Shown here: positions 43,166 through 54,440 of the stretch, in pieces
Position numbering within the stretch: position 1 is the stretch's first letter
Layout of the letters: each line of letters begins with the position of its first letter
From: Neoceratodus forsteri
Lineage: Eukaryota > Chordata > Ceratodontiformes > Ceratodontidae
DNA: 64,000 bases
Assembly: GCA_016271365.2 (NCBI GenBank)
Contig: CM057455.1
Location: forward strand, 1,561,132,501 to 1,561,196,500
Direction of reading: 5' to 3'
Translations under genes and position numbers: made by a program
Notes under the pieces: model-generated
Database searches by the model: none
Told to the model about the DNA's origin: nothing
What the model saw: only the letters and a program-made list of their open reading frames with translations

Positions 43166-44630
43166 GCTGACATGGTACTTGTGGTTTGCAGTCCTGGGGA
43201 AGAGCTAGGTGGGGAAGCCCCCCTTCTCAGCTTGTTAGCCAAGAGCAAGCAGGCATTATCTGTGGAGAACATCAAGCTGTCACACCAACTGACACCTGAA
43301 CAGGCCCTAGAATTGAGGACCGTTTTGCAAGATGTTGCCCCTTTATTTATGGCAAAGCCTGGATGGACACCATTAGCGGTGCATGGCGTAGACATGGGGA
43401 CCCAAGCACCCATATATAGGACAGCTTACTGGGTGTCAGAGACAGTCCTCAAGGACATTGGGTTGGAGGTGGGGGAGATGCTGAATCTAGGGGGGATCCA
43501 GAAATCCCACAGCCCCTGGACCTCACCTGTAGTCCTTGTACCACAACCAGATGGGACTACATAATTCTGTGTAGATTATCATGGGCTTAACACCATCATG
43601 AAACTTGATGCCCACCCAATGCCATGCACGGATGAACTGCTTGACAAACTGGGAGGGGCGACATACTTGACTACAGTAGACCTGACAAAGGGATAGTGGC
43701 AGGTAGAACTGACTGACAGGGCTAGGGGAAAGGTCAGCATTCATCACCCCAATTGGCCTGTTCAAGTTCAAGGTCATACCCTTTTGGAGGAAGAATGCCC
43801 CTGCTGCATTCCAGCGGTTAGTAAATCAGGCGTTACAGGATACGGAGGACTTTGCAGTCACCTACCTGGATGATATTACTATCTTCAGCAGTAACTGGGA
43901 GAAACAACTGACACACCTGAAGGAGGCATTTGGCCGAATACAGGCCGCAGGTCTGACTATTAAGGCAGAAAAGTGCCAGTGCCAGGTGGCCATGGCAGAG
44001 GTCACTTATTTGGGGCATGTGGTGGGGCGAGGCCAACTCTGCCCAAACCAAGCAAAAATAGAGGTGATTGCGTCATGGCCCATGCCTAAAACCCAAAGAC
44101 AAGTCAGGAGCTTTCTTGGGACAGCAGGATATTATAGAAAATGTGTTCCCAACTACAGCTCCTTGGCCGCTCTTTTATCTGGATTGTTGACAAAGAATAA
44201 GTCTAGGAGGGTAAAATGGGATGCAGACTGTGACCAGCCCAGACTACAACAGGCTATCTGTGGTACAGATGGATGTCTTGGATATGGGAATTGGGCAGTC
44301 CTCAGCCAAGTATCCAATCAGGTAAGAGAGTACACCATTGTACACTTAAGCAAGAAGCTGTTTCCACAGGAACAAGCCTATGCAACAGTGGAAAAAGAAT
44401 GTCTCACCTTAGTTTGGGTATTAAAAAAACTGAAGCCATACCTTTATGGGAGGCATTTTAAAGTCCAAATGGACCACAACCCATTAGTATGGTTGGCACA
44501 AATGGGGACAACAAATAAAAAATTTCTGAGATGCAGTACTGCCTTGCAAGCTTATGACATGGAGATTTTGCATAGGTCTGGGTCTAAGAATGGGAAAGCA
44601 GATGGTCTAGCTCGCATACTGGATCTATAA
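43166..44630 (+). pseudogene. Gmr1-type reverse transcriptase and RNase H
   Basis: Follows integrase without a gap. HQLTPEQALELRTVL and SHSPWTSPVVLVPQPDGT begin the RT fingers. A stop comes where R is usual before FCVDYHGLN (43560). TTVDLTKG is followed by a stop and WQVEL (43675-43705). After a frameshift TYLDDITIFSS carries the catalytic YLDD near 43862-43894. The connection FLGTAGYYRKCVPNYSSL is at 44110. RNase H reads VHLSKKLFPQEQAYATVEKECL, MDHNPLVWL and GKADGLARI to 44630. At least four stops or shifts make it dead. Confidence 0.8.
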
Positions 44631-44683
44631 CAGAACTGGGAAGAACTGCCTCCAATAGGGGCGTGTTCCCCTAGGTTCTATTT

Positions 44684-44696
44684 TAGGATGGAGGGA
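44684..44696 (+). promoter_or_regulatory. Polypurine tract of the Gmr1-type element
   Basis: AGGATGGAGGGA directly precedes the 3' LTR start TGTTGC at 44697, the required position for the plus-strand primer. Confidence 0.55.
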
Positions 44697-45921
44697 TGTT
44701 GCAAGATAGGCCTATATCCTTTATTAATGTTCCTATTGTATGTGCTGTAATGTACTTAAGAGTTAAGACATTGTCTCTTTAAAAGGCTTTTAAGAGTTAA
44801 ACAAAATAGCCAGAATTTCTGTAAAAGCTAGTTTGGGTCTGATACTTATTTAGATAAGAAACGGATAGGTTATGACCATACTCTTGGATTGAATGATCAA
44901 ACTAGACATTTTGTCTCCACTAGCAGGATAAGGCCAGCAGGAGGCCAGATTAAAGTCATCAACTATAAAACCCCAAACCAGGTTATGCAGAAACCAGATG
45001 TTACAGGGGTTAGACATGGAACCATAGTGACACCTACAGGATAAGGGTAAACTGTTGCACTCCAATCTCTGTATTGCTAGAGTATACACCCCATTACAAA
45101 AGTGGTGGGTGGGACTTGAAAATGACCATTAAAACTGTATTTATCAGTCACCCTGTTTGAACATCAGAGCAGTTTAGCTTGGAGTCAACAGCTTGAGGAC
45201 TTGGAGGATCTCAGAGCTGAGAGAACTTAAGCTGTTACAATATATACTTTGGGTTGAAGTATATGGGGTTTTGAGACTACTTTTAGAACAAGACCTGTGT
45301 TTTTGTGGAAACTGATTTTTCACATGCTAAACAGAAATTCTGATTTTAAGTCAGAATTTGGGAACAAGGACTTCACACTGCAAGATAAACCCCAGGGTTT
45401 GAAAAAGAACACACCAAGACTGATTTTTAATTCCAACAAAATCTTGTTTTCCAAAGAACTTTTCTTCACTTACACAGAGAGAAGATTATTCTCAAAAAGG
45501 ACACTTTTCTGGACTTTGAAACCTCAGAATAAGGATAGTTTAGAACAACAGTATATAGTGTTTCTGTAAACCACCAGTGTTATTTTTGGTATCGTCTGCA
45601 TTTCAAAAACATTTTCAAGTTGTAGAATTTACTGTGTTGTTTTTATTTAAGTAAACGTTTATGATTTTCTTATCAACTCTGCTTGGGGTCTGATTGTGTG
45701 ATGTAACATTTTAACAGAAGGGTTTTGAAAAGACTGTACATCTTGTAAATGAAGACAGTGACCGCTCGGCTATCCAACAAGACTACTTAGGCAAGAGGCT
45801 GCCAGTGGCAGTGGTGGGATTCAAACCTCAAATGTAGTACAGAGTCAAGTATACTTGAAACTACGGTTTCCACCCTCACACTGGGAAAAAGGAAGGTTGG
45901 TAATGTTTCCTGAACCCTACA
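44697..45921 (+). mobile_element. Gmr1-type element: 3' LTR
   Basis: Begins TGTTGCAAGATAGG after the polypurine tract and matches the 5' LTR from 39402. The end at CCCTACA (45921) is chosen because the next bases, ATTGC, resemble the CTTGC before the 5' LTR, giving 4 of 5 matching target bases. Gypsy-1 coding also resumes just after it on the other strand. An alternative end is CTATCCAACA at 45780. Near its end lies a segment complementary to a tRNA-Leu-like 3' end (45806-45828). Confidence 0.6.
45806..45828 (+). other. tRNA-Leu-like 3' end complement (PBS-like)
   Basis: TGGCAGTGGTGGGATTCAAA is nearly the complement of the 3' end of a vertebrate tRNA-Leu (acceptor and T arm). Just upstream, at 45749-45768, GACCGCTCGGCTATCC is the complement of a Leu-type A-box region (TAGCCGAGCGGTC). 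In this order it is either a primer-binding site of a tandem second copy or a rearranged tRNA-derived SINE. The two options cannot be separated by eye. Confidence 0.4.
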
Positions 45922-45926
45922 ATTGC

Positions 45927-46850
45927 TCACAAGTTCTGTAAAAAGGGGATCCTCCCTCAAACAGGAGGTCCTGCCATGCCCCTGAGACTGGGCTTGTGAC
46001 ACTTGCAAGGTTTGGGGTTATGTTTGGCCTCTTCATGGAATGCAGTAAGTCCTTTCTCCGACCAGAGCATCAATAAGGTGACCTTTGGATCTTCCTGTTG
46101 GAGGTCCAGAAAACTTGGCCATCCTGCATCCTCTTCCATATTGGCAGGGGCTGGTGGTTCAGCATATCTCAGGGCTAGGACCGCTCCTGGCATTGTGATA
46201 TTTGATGCTGGCCTCCAGGATAGGACATCTGCATTATTATGCTGTTTGCCCAGGTGATGTATGATTTGAAAGAGTAACTGTGCCAACTGTTCCAAACAAC
46301 AAGCAAGCAGTCCTTTAGGCTCATAGGAGATGTGTAGCTAGTGGAGTGAGCCATGATCTATCCTTAGCGTGAATGTCTTTTCAAGCAGGAAGTGCTAAAA
46401 ATGGTTAGTAAAGGTTACAACAGCTGACAGAGCTTTCCTTGTCGTGGCATACTTGTGCTTTGCATTAGTTGGAGCCTGACTCACATAAGCAACCACTCTA
46501 TCCTTGCCATCTATCACCTGGGCAACACTGCTCTGATGCCACCATCATTAATGTCAGTGTCAAGTATAAATGGCAGTTGTGGGTCAGGATACGTTAGGGT
46601 GGGTGCAGAAATCAGTCATCATTTCAGTTCCACAAAGGCCTCCAGGTAGGAGCTTGCTGAGGCAAATTGCGCCCCCTTCTCAGAGAGCTTCTGCAATGGC
46701 TGGGCAATGCTGGAAAACTCCCTTATGAACCTTCTGTGGTATGATGCCAGCTCCAAAAAGCTCCTCACCTCTTTCACTGAACAAGGTACCAGCCAGGACC
46801 ACACTGCCTCCTCTTTGTCTGGGTCTGTTTCTGCAATATAATTACTTGAA
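45927..46850 (-). pseudogene. Gypsy-1 RT connection and RNase H fragment
   Basis: On the minus strand from 46820: DPDK then W..VP.SVKEVRSFLELASYHRRFI and FSSIAQPLQKLSEKG, the RT-to-RNase H connection of Gypsy elements. RNase H is partly readable through 46620-46300. The end HHLGKQHNNADVLSWRPAS (Gypsy H..GK.HGNADALSR) lies at 46260-46200, followed by a linker to about 45927. The upstream RT is missing: at 46850 the Gypsy-2 3' LTR begins. Downstream, the frame is cut by the Gmr1-type element and the integrase continues at 39396. Stops and frame changes are frequent. Confidence 0.65.
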
Positions 46851-46854
46851 GGAA

Positions 46855-49543
46855 TGTAACCTTGGTACCATTATACTAAAGGCTACTACCCCTACCTGCT
46901 TGCCTAAGCACAGGTTGAGGGGTCTGGGCTTAGAATCAGTAAGTACCAGGGTGTCCCTACCCTCAGTATACACAATAATTTGGTGTCTCCACCCAGAGTA
47001 ATGCTTTTGAGGGCATTCATCTAGATTGGTACAGCCCTCTGGGAAGCTATAACCACCCACAATCCCACCTAGTGACCTCGTATCCCTGAATAAGCAATAA
47101 CCAGTTTCATTATTCAATCTACATTTTACAACAAGCATTAATAATATGCTCACATACCTTGCACTTGCCACCAGGGTTTGATCCTCTGGCAGATACCCTA
47201 GATATCCCCTGTAAAAGACAGTTCTGAATGCAAGCATGCACTTTCAAATGCTTTATCAAGGTTTTAGTAACTTTAACACAGGTGATGATATGCTCACAAG
47301 CCAGTTTAACAGTAAAACAGTAAATCAGATTTATTAAAGGGGACATAAACAAGAAGGGGGTGAGAATTTAGGCAAATGATTACTTTACTGGTTTGAGACA
47401 GGTTAAATTTCATGCAATCACTTTAGTCCTTATAGTTAACAGTCTATGCAACTACTGGGTACCCAGAGCGGAATGTAGGCATGCCTGAAACAGTGCCATG
47501 GGTTGGCCAGCATTACAGCTGTTGTTAGGGCCCTTGATGAAAAGGAGGTGATTACACATTGACAAACGCACACCATTTTAAATCGGTTGTATCTGCAGCT
47601 AGCTGGCCTAGTCTATTTGAGCCCTCTAATACTAGCAAAACACAATCAGATTGTACCATGAAGAATTATATACTTTTGCTGCAGGGAGCTATCCTGGTTT
47701 TACTCACTGTACCCACAGGATGGATGAAGACACTGGCGACATGAAGACCTGCGGCTTGCAGTTGCTGCTCATGGGGACTTGGGCCGACATGGCTCTCCTC
47801 CACTTCACGCTTTCCCTGTAGGTGAATGCAGCCTGCGTTGAATAGCTGCGCAGGGGCTGAATCCCTGGATCTGATCTCTTGGCGAGATGCTGGTGCCGGT
47901 ACTGGGCTGAGGATGACATAGGCCCAGTGGCAGAAAAGTGTCTTTTGAATAGTTCAGTCTGTTTGCTGACAAAACCGCCAGCTGGTAGAAAAGTCTGTTA
48001 CTGTGTGATGCTGGCTTCCTTTTGGCAAACAGGAGTCCCTGGATCATTGTCTCCTCACACGCAGTAGGCCACAAACAATTTGGCTGAAGAAACATTAACT
48101 TTCTTTTCCCTTTTTCAGTTTCTAGCCAGTTGCAACCTCTCGATCTGCTGTCAGACAGTTCCTGAAGATCACTCCCCTTGTGGATTGAGGATGGCTCACA
48201 GGAGACAATGCAGGCCTCTCCTGTGAGAAGCACACAGGACCCACAGTCTTCGCTCTCCATGGTGGCTTGAGCTGGAGTCTCCCAACAACTACTGTAGACT
48301 GACTGAAATTCAAACGGTCCCTCTTAAGTAAAGGGCAAAGTCCCTGAGCCCCGATTGGCTGTCCAAGCTGCCTGAAACAGTCCCAGTTCCTTGACTGGTT
48401 AGATTTTAGGCACCAAAATTTGGCCCCTGTTTATCTTCCATGAGTCACTAGTTATGTCCCATGAATTCTTAGCTGAAATCCCAGTTGGGATTGCACTTAA
48501 CTGCTGCTTGTCTTTCAACTCTGTCCAATCAGCTGTATACATGCCCTTTGTTCATGTAAGCCTTATGTGTACTAGTGTATACCTGTCTTTTCTCCCCTAG
48601 CTAGGCAATATGACCTGTTTATTTGCTATTATGCCATCATTGTGCTATTATGCAAGTAGTATTCAACCATAACTTCTCTATTTCTGATGTTATCTCTGAC
48701 ATCCGTGCTGTTAAGTCCTGTAATCTGCTTCTGCTGATGTATTTGTTGCTTTGACAGTTAACTTACTTTATGTACCTGATTGTTGTTCACTACTGTATTT
48801 TTCAACTTGTACTGTCCCGGGTCGAGCCTGAAAATAGGCAGTTTTTTTGCTTTGTGCACTGACCTGGTTACCAAAAGCTAATAAATAAATAAATAAGCTG
48901 ACAATATGGCTGCAGTTAAAGATTTTGTACAGTTTATGCAGTCCCACAAATTCAAAGTTCTGGTGCAGCCAGGCAATAAACTTTATTAATTTCAAACCCC
49001 CACAGTAATGTAGCCCTTTTTGTGTCCTTTAATATGAGCTCACATTTATGCCCCCATTAAATTTCCAGTTGCTGCCGCTGTAATACTGTCCCCCCAGGTG
49101 GCTGACAGCAGCTGATGAATATTAATGAGGGGGCTATGCGTTATTTATGAGCCCTGTCTTAGCCCCTTTTCCAAGCTTTTTAATTAGCTCCCAAAGCGGC
49201 TTCTCCACCACATTGCTAAGGTCACCGTCCCCCAATGGATTGAGGAAGGGTACCAAAACCGCCTGCAACACTCCACAAACGACTGCAAAACTGGTGGTCA
49301 GTAAACATTAAAGTGCCTTCCTGATGCATGTGGGATCACCTGCCCACTTGGGACACAGAGAGCGGTGACACATCATGGCTTAGAATTTAAGCCCAGATTG
49401 GGCCAAAACTAGATGCTGGGCTGATTGGGGAACACTGGGACTCCAGGAGAAACTCAGGGCACAAATGAGATGCCAGCAGGCAATGGGAAGAAACTGGGAG
49501 TATGGAGGTAATTAAGGTAAGCCCCCCGAGGGGGGGGGTTACA
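46855..49543 (-). mobile_element. Gypsy-2 3' LTR (with LINE-tail insertion)
   Basis: On the plus strand it starts TGTAACCTTGGTACCATTAT and ends GGGGTTACA, mirror termini of an LTR. It matches the second LTR (56917-61488) along its length except for a 406 bp insertion at 48489-48894 here and a 2.2 kb CR1 in the other copy. Without insertions the two LTRs are about 2283 and 2320 bp. A polypurine tract follows at its 49543 side, which makes it the 3' LTR of a minus-strand element. It carries an A/T-rich CAGTAAAACAGTAAATCAGA stretch in both copies. Confidence 0.8.
48489..48894 (+). mobile_element. LINE 3'-end insertion in the Gypsy-2 3' LTR
   Basis: The sister LTR passes directly from CCCAGTTGG to GTGACTGGCTAATAAGCTGAC at about 60830, while here 406 extra bases intervene. 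The insert ends CACTGACCTGGTTACCAAAA plus TAAATAAATAAATAA, the same ending as 7690-8199. It is a plus-strand, 5'-truncated LINE (or LINE-tailed SINE). The empty sister site proves it is a post-integration insertion. Confidence 0.7.
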
Positions 49544-49562
49544 TCTCTCCCCCCCTGAAATG
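49544..49562 (-). promoter_or_regulatory. Polypurine tract of Gypsy-2
   Basis: On the minus strand CAGGGGGGGAGAGA immediately precedes the LTR start TGTAACCCC. This fixes the element on the minus strand with its 3' LTR at 46855-49543. Confidence 0.7.
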
Positions 49563-50073
49563 CTTGGTGTCTGTGCCAAGACTGTAATAAACTAGTAACT
49601 ATAGTAACACTCTTACTATATACAAAATTTACAGTGTTAGGCCTAACATATACTGTAACACAGGTATTTACACAGTATAGTATGCTATGACTTTAAATAC
49701 TACCTTTTTAAAAACTTTGCTTAGTTCAATTTCTGGCAATTTGTCATGACATTTTACATGTAACTATCACAATTTTAATCTTGGTTAACCATAAGAAATG
49801 ATATAACCTTTAAACTTTTGATCCTGCTGAATAATAAACTGTTTTACCATAAATCAGACTTTTTCAACTGACTCCTTTTACTCTGTGAGGGTGACCCCTG
49901 GGATACTGGGTGGAAGGCTTAACTATCACTTTAGTGGATGCAGTGAACACTAGCTTAGGCAGGGAATTTGCTGCAATGTATACCCCTTTGTGAACTACAT
50001 TGATGGGCAGATCTACAGGCTTTCCTGGTGAGTTGTATGTGAGTCGAACCACAGGTTTTACAGCTTTTCCGGA

Positions 50074-51280
50074 TCATCTAGGCATAGAGGGCATTAGCAC
50101 TTGGCTTTCAACATTAGCATTTGGGTTAGCTACTTCCAGCTCATTGTCCACCATAAAGGCAGCTTCTGAAGAAAGGGGTACCTCTGCATGCTCGTAAGAT
50201 TCGGGATGGGTTGTAACACTTGTGTTTGGTATAGCACTTAAGTTTTCTGATTCTTGAGACTCTGGTTCATTTGAAAGTGGTATTTTAACTATGTTTGAGT
50301 CAATCAACATACTGTTAGCATCTGCAGGAATAGCAACACTCTCTGGTACAGGATCTGGTTCACTAGGCCCACTTATTTCAGTATTACTTAAAGGCTCACT
50401 AGTAGGTTCACTGTCTTCTTTATCAGAGTCAGACACTTCAGTTTCAGACAGTTCCACCAGACATAGTGAGCCTGCTATTTTAGAAGTTATACTTTGAACA
50501 TCACTATCAAAGGGTGCTGGTTCAGGTGAAAGAGCAGGATTATCTGGTATTACTGGACTGTCGACACTGTCTCCCATATTACACAAAGATTGCCTTGGAA
50601 TAGCTGAGCTAGCTCAAAAGAGGGATAGTAAACAGCTGCAAATTCTCTGTCACTAGACTCGGAGTTTGTATCATTAACTGCAATATCGCTTGGTGAAGGC
50701 TCTGGTTGCTGAGTAGCAGGAGGCTGATTTGACTGTTTCTCATGAGCAGCAGATTAGGTAACAGGCCCAGGGGGAGCAATATTTTGTGGCGCTGTATCTA
50801 TGACTATTTGCCCAACTGGCAGAAGGTGATTCCTGTGTATTGTCTTTACAGCTCGAGGATCCCCCTCTGGACGCACTTTGTAGACTGGCAGGTTGTCCAA
50901 TTTGCTGATGACTATGTATGTAGTGTGACTCGTACAGTCAGCTATTTTATGTTTCCCTTGGAGACCCAAATTTCTCATTAGCACATGATCTCCAGCTTTC
51001 AGTTCTTGAGCTTTAACTATTTTATCATGCCATGTTTTGTTTGCTAAGTTTTTCTTGGCAGCCATGGTATAGGCAAGTTGATAAGTATGATTAAGCTGTG
51101 CTTTAAGTGTTTTTACATATTGCAGATAGTTGTCTACTTGAATCCTATCTGGTGAAACTCCAAATCAAATGTCCACCAGAAGGCGTGCTTCATGACCAAA
51201 CATTAACTGATAACGTGAGAACCTGTTGTGTTGTTCTTGGTGCAATTATATGCATGCACTAAGGTACTTATTTGCTGACT
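50074..51280 (-). pseudogene. Gypsy-2 integrase C-terminal module and acidic tail
   Basis: The frame 51065-50754 reads LKAGDHVLMRNLGLQGKHKI and YKVRPEGDP, then IHRNHLLPVG, the C-terminal module of Gypsy integrases that binds DNA. After frame changes an acidic Ser/Glu/Pro-rich tail is open at 50586-50074 (170 codons; ELSETEVSDSDKEDSEPTSE). Long tails of this sort close the pol polyprotein in some Gypsy lineages. No envelope gene is visible between it and the 3' LTR (49563-50073 shows nothing coding). Confidence 0.65.
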
Positions 51281-51872
51281 TCACCTCGATTTTTCTTTGG
51301 GGTGCAGGGTGCCCAGCATGTCAAGCAAAGTTCTGTTAAATCTTTCGGGTTGTGGCTCCCCTTGTAGATGATAAGGAGTGGTCCTTGACTTTCTTACCAC
51401 CCAGAGAGATAGCATTTCCTTAATGAGGTGACTTCCAAAATCCCTTCCCTGGTCTGAATGGATGTGTTGTGGAGCACCATAGTGTACAAAATATTTCTGT
51501 ACTAGAACTTTAGCTACGGTTGCAGCCTTTTGATTTTTAGTTGGATAAGCTTGCACACATCATGTAAAGTGGTCTATTACAACAAGTACATTTCCAATGT
51601 TTTTGGACTTCGGTTCTAAACTCAAAAAAATCAATGCACACAAGCTCCATTGGCGCACTAATGGTTATGTTGAACAAAGGGGCTGCTCTTTGCAGTTGAG
51701 CCTTCCACTGAAGACATCTGCTACAGGTTTTGATATATTGATCAATGTCTACACCCATCTTGGACCAACAGAAATGGGTACAGGCTAAGTCCAAAGTTCT
51801 GTCACTACCCAAATGTTCCATTTGGTCATGGAGGGTTTTCAAGACCACATTTTTAAACTTTGAAGGTAACAC
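51281..51872 (-). pseudogene. Gypsy-2 integrase zinc-binding domain and catalytic core
   Basis: The zinc-binding part reads LHDQMEHLGSDRT, then CSRCLQWK, at 51825-51700. The core begins PMELVCIDFFEF (first Asp) near 51650. It continues in another frame with HIHSDQGRDFGSHLIKEML (second Asp) near 51460 and TTPYHLQGEPQPERFNRTLL (catalytic Glu; HLQGEPQ instead of HPQGNGQ) near 51360. All three catalytic residues remain encoded, across at least one frameshift near 51540. Confidence 0.7.
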
Positions 51873-52062
51873 CAGTTGTTTTCCTACAACTTCTCCCTGG
51901 CTATCTGTTAGCTCTCAATATAGTAGCTTCTCTTGGAACTTAAGTCTGGGTCCCTCTCGAAACAGTAAAGCAATTCTTTGATCACTGGACTGCAACTTGG
52001 AAACATCTTCCCCTTTCTGTAATGCATTTAGAAATGATCTGATCATGGGGTTATAATACTGT

Positions 52063-53423
52063 TTATTTGGAGTATTCTGGGGTGAGCTGAGGTAAGACAC
52101 TCAAATCTAATGCTGCAAAATTACAGTAGGCTACAGGCACACATGTATCTGGAGGTCCCAGACAATCGGCTAGGTAAGTCACAGTTTTGGAAGATGGAGT
52201 TTCATCTCTATCAAATTTATGGCACAGGGCCTTCACGGACGGTTCCAACATTTGCACCCACTCTTGATTTGGGGCAGGCCTCCTGGAAAGAGCATCAGTG
52301 TCAATATGGTTTAGACCTGGATGGTACTCCACAGCATAATCATATGTTGAAAGAACAGATAGCCACCTGTGTCCAGTTGCATCTAACTTGGCAGACGTTT
52401 GAACATAAGATAGAGGATTATTATCTATTTTCACCAATATTTTGGCACCATACATATACTTGTGAAACTGTTCCATGATGGCCCACTTCAAAGCAAAAAA
52501 CTCCAATTTGTGAACTGGATAGTTCTTCTCAGATGGTGTTAAGTTTCTGCTCATAAACGACAATGGGCACAGTCCTTCTGTGCACTCTTGATAAAGTGCA
52601 GCTCCATGGCCACTCAGGCTGGCACCAGTGTGAAGTACATATGGATTAGATGGGTTGGCATAGGCAAGGACAGATGCACATATAAGCTGGAAGATGATGT
52701 CTTGGAATGCAGCATCACAAGCTGAAGTCCATCATGGCCCAAAGGGCTCATTAAGTTTAAAGTAGGTCTTGTCACCTTCCTTAACAGTGCCCTTTTAAAA
52801 TTTCTGATTAGTTGGAGGATACGCTTGTGTCAGGTTTAACAGTGGTTGAACTACCTTGGTGTAGTCCTTAACAAAGCTGTGATAATATCCACAAAATTCT
52901 AGGAATCTCTGAAGTTCTTTGAGGTTGTTGGGCCTCTGCAAGGTCGTCAGAGCCTCTACTTTACTTGGGTCTGTCTGTGTGCCTTCAGAGGACACAATGT
53001 GGCCTACTTATTAGACAGAGCATTGAAAAAACTGGCACTTGTCAATTGATAGCTTCAGCCCAAATTCTCCTAATTGGTCCAGGACTTTAAACAAATGAGC
53101 TTCATGCTCCTCAAGTGTTTTGCGAGACACGATGACATCATCCAAATAGATGAGGCATTCAAGGAGGTTCATGTCTCCTACAGCACACTCCCTCAATCTT
53201 TGAAAAGTGACAGGAGCTCCAGATATGCCTTGGGACATACATAGGAATTCATAAAAGCCTAGAGGACAGATAAAGGCATTTTTTTCTCCTGTCCTCAGGA
53301 GCCATCAGAATCTGGTAGTATCCGCTTCTGAGGTCAAGCACAGAGAATCACTAGTTTCTATTGAGACAGTCCAGGGCATCCTGAATGCGAGGCATTGTGT
53401 ATTGGTCTAGTATGGTTCTCATA
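52063..53423 (-). pseudogene. Gypsy-2 RT palm/thumb and RNase H
   Basis: Below the MITE insertion the RT continues with RTILDQYTMPRI at about 53415-53380 and VLDLRSGYYQI near 53330. The active site CLIYLDDVIVS is at about 53155-53120, followed by LKLSIDKCQFF. The connection LKELQRFLEFCGYYHSFVKD lies at about 52925-52865. RNase H reads MSFMSRNLTPSEKNYPVHKLE to ALSRRPAP at 52563-52265. Several stops and shifts interrupt it (for example near 53270 and 52795). YLDD is intact. Confidence 0.75.
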
Positions 53424-53902
53424 TTAAAGAGGACAGGAAATGATTTCTAATTAGCAGCTGTTTGTAATGTTTTACCTGTAAATGATTGATATGTAACTCT
53501 ACCTAAATAAAATGTCGTGTGAAAAACTGTATATCCCATTGTTTTGTTTTTATGGGCAGCATTCTATTACAGTTCCCTTTATTGAACCAGTGATCTGGAA
53601 TTTTAATTATATCATGGTTTGAGCTCAGAACTCTGAACATGGTTCTGATAGGACAATTGCTCATACTTAGCATTCTGTACACAAACTGTGACATAGCAAG
53701 AACTCCAAATTACTAGTTCCATGAAGAGAACTGTAACAGAATGCTGTCCATAAAAAAAGAAACAATTGAAAACTCAGTTTTTCACATTGGTGTTTATTCA
53801 GTTGCAATTAAATATGGATCATTCGGACGTGTGAATTTAACTTCTGTAAATAGGAGCATTACCAGCTGCTGCCAATTAGCACACATATCCTGTCCCCTTT
53901 AA
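53424..53902. mobile_element. TTAA-flanked MITE (Kolobok/T2-like) inside Gypsy-2 RT
   Basis: TTAA occurs at both edges (53424-53427 and 53899-53902). The 471 bp between starts AGAGGACAGGAAATG and ends with the inverted AGGGGACAGGATATG, with a further shared CTAATTAGCAGCTG-like block. TTAA duplications with TTAAAGGRR-like ends are typical of Kolobok/T2 elements of amphibians; piggyBac also uses TTAA. No transposase is present. Without the insert and one TTAA the RT frame is continuous, which confirms the boundaries. Confidence 0.75.
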
Positions 53903-54440
53903 GTGTCCTGTAATCAACACCATCCTCACCGAGTCATTCATTTTGTGGACCACCACAATTGGGGATGCGTAAGGGCTACGTGACTGCTGGATAATTCCAG
54001 CTGCTAACATTTCTTGTAGATGGCATCTGACATCATCAATGTCAGCAGGAGCTAACTGGCGTGATCTCTCTTGGAAAGCCCTTTCATCATGGAGCCTGAT
54101 GTGGTGTTCGGCACCTTTAACGCATCCAACATCCCATTCTTTCAGACAGAATACTTTGTTTCTTTTGGCCAACTTTTGACAGATTCTGTTTTTCCAGTTA
54201 CTTGGGATGGATGATTCTCCAAAATTGAACATGTCTGGGGATACCTTACATGCTCTGTCCTGTGGCACTTAAATGGCAGGACAGCAGTATCTGCACAGTA
54301 TACCTTGGCCAAAGTGCATCCTTGAGACACTTTGATGTCTCTTCAGTGACATTCTAGATCTGGACCACAGTTCTTCTAGCATATGCATGAGCATGAACAG
54401 GAAGTACACTTGGTTTGACTAGTAGACCTTCGGGCAACTT
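53903..54440 (-). pseudogene. Gypsy-2 RT fingers (5' part of RT)
   Basis: The frame 54268-53876 reads KNKVF-like text, CLKEWDVGCVKGAEHHIRLH, then ERSRQLAPADIDDVRCHLQEML and AAGIIQQSRSPYASPIVVVH. This is the conserved start of a Ty3/Gypsy RT (P..R..P......v...l..ml..GiI..S.SP.aSP.V.V.KK). The frame then meets the MITE at 53902. Upstream linker sequence to about 54440 is decayed. Confidence 0.75.

Noticed and set aside
49563..50073. Envelope gene for Gypsy-2
   Set aside because: The interval between pol and the 3' LTR has no long frame, signal peptide or membrane segment; the frame just upstream of it is an acidic pol tail.
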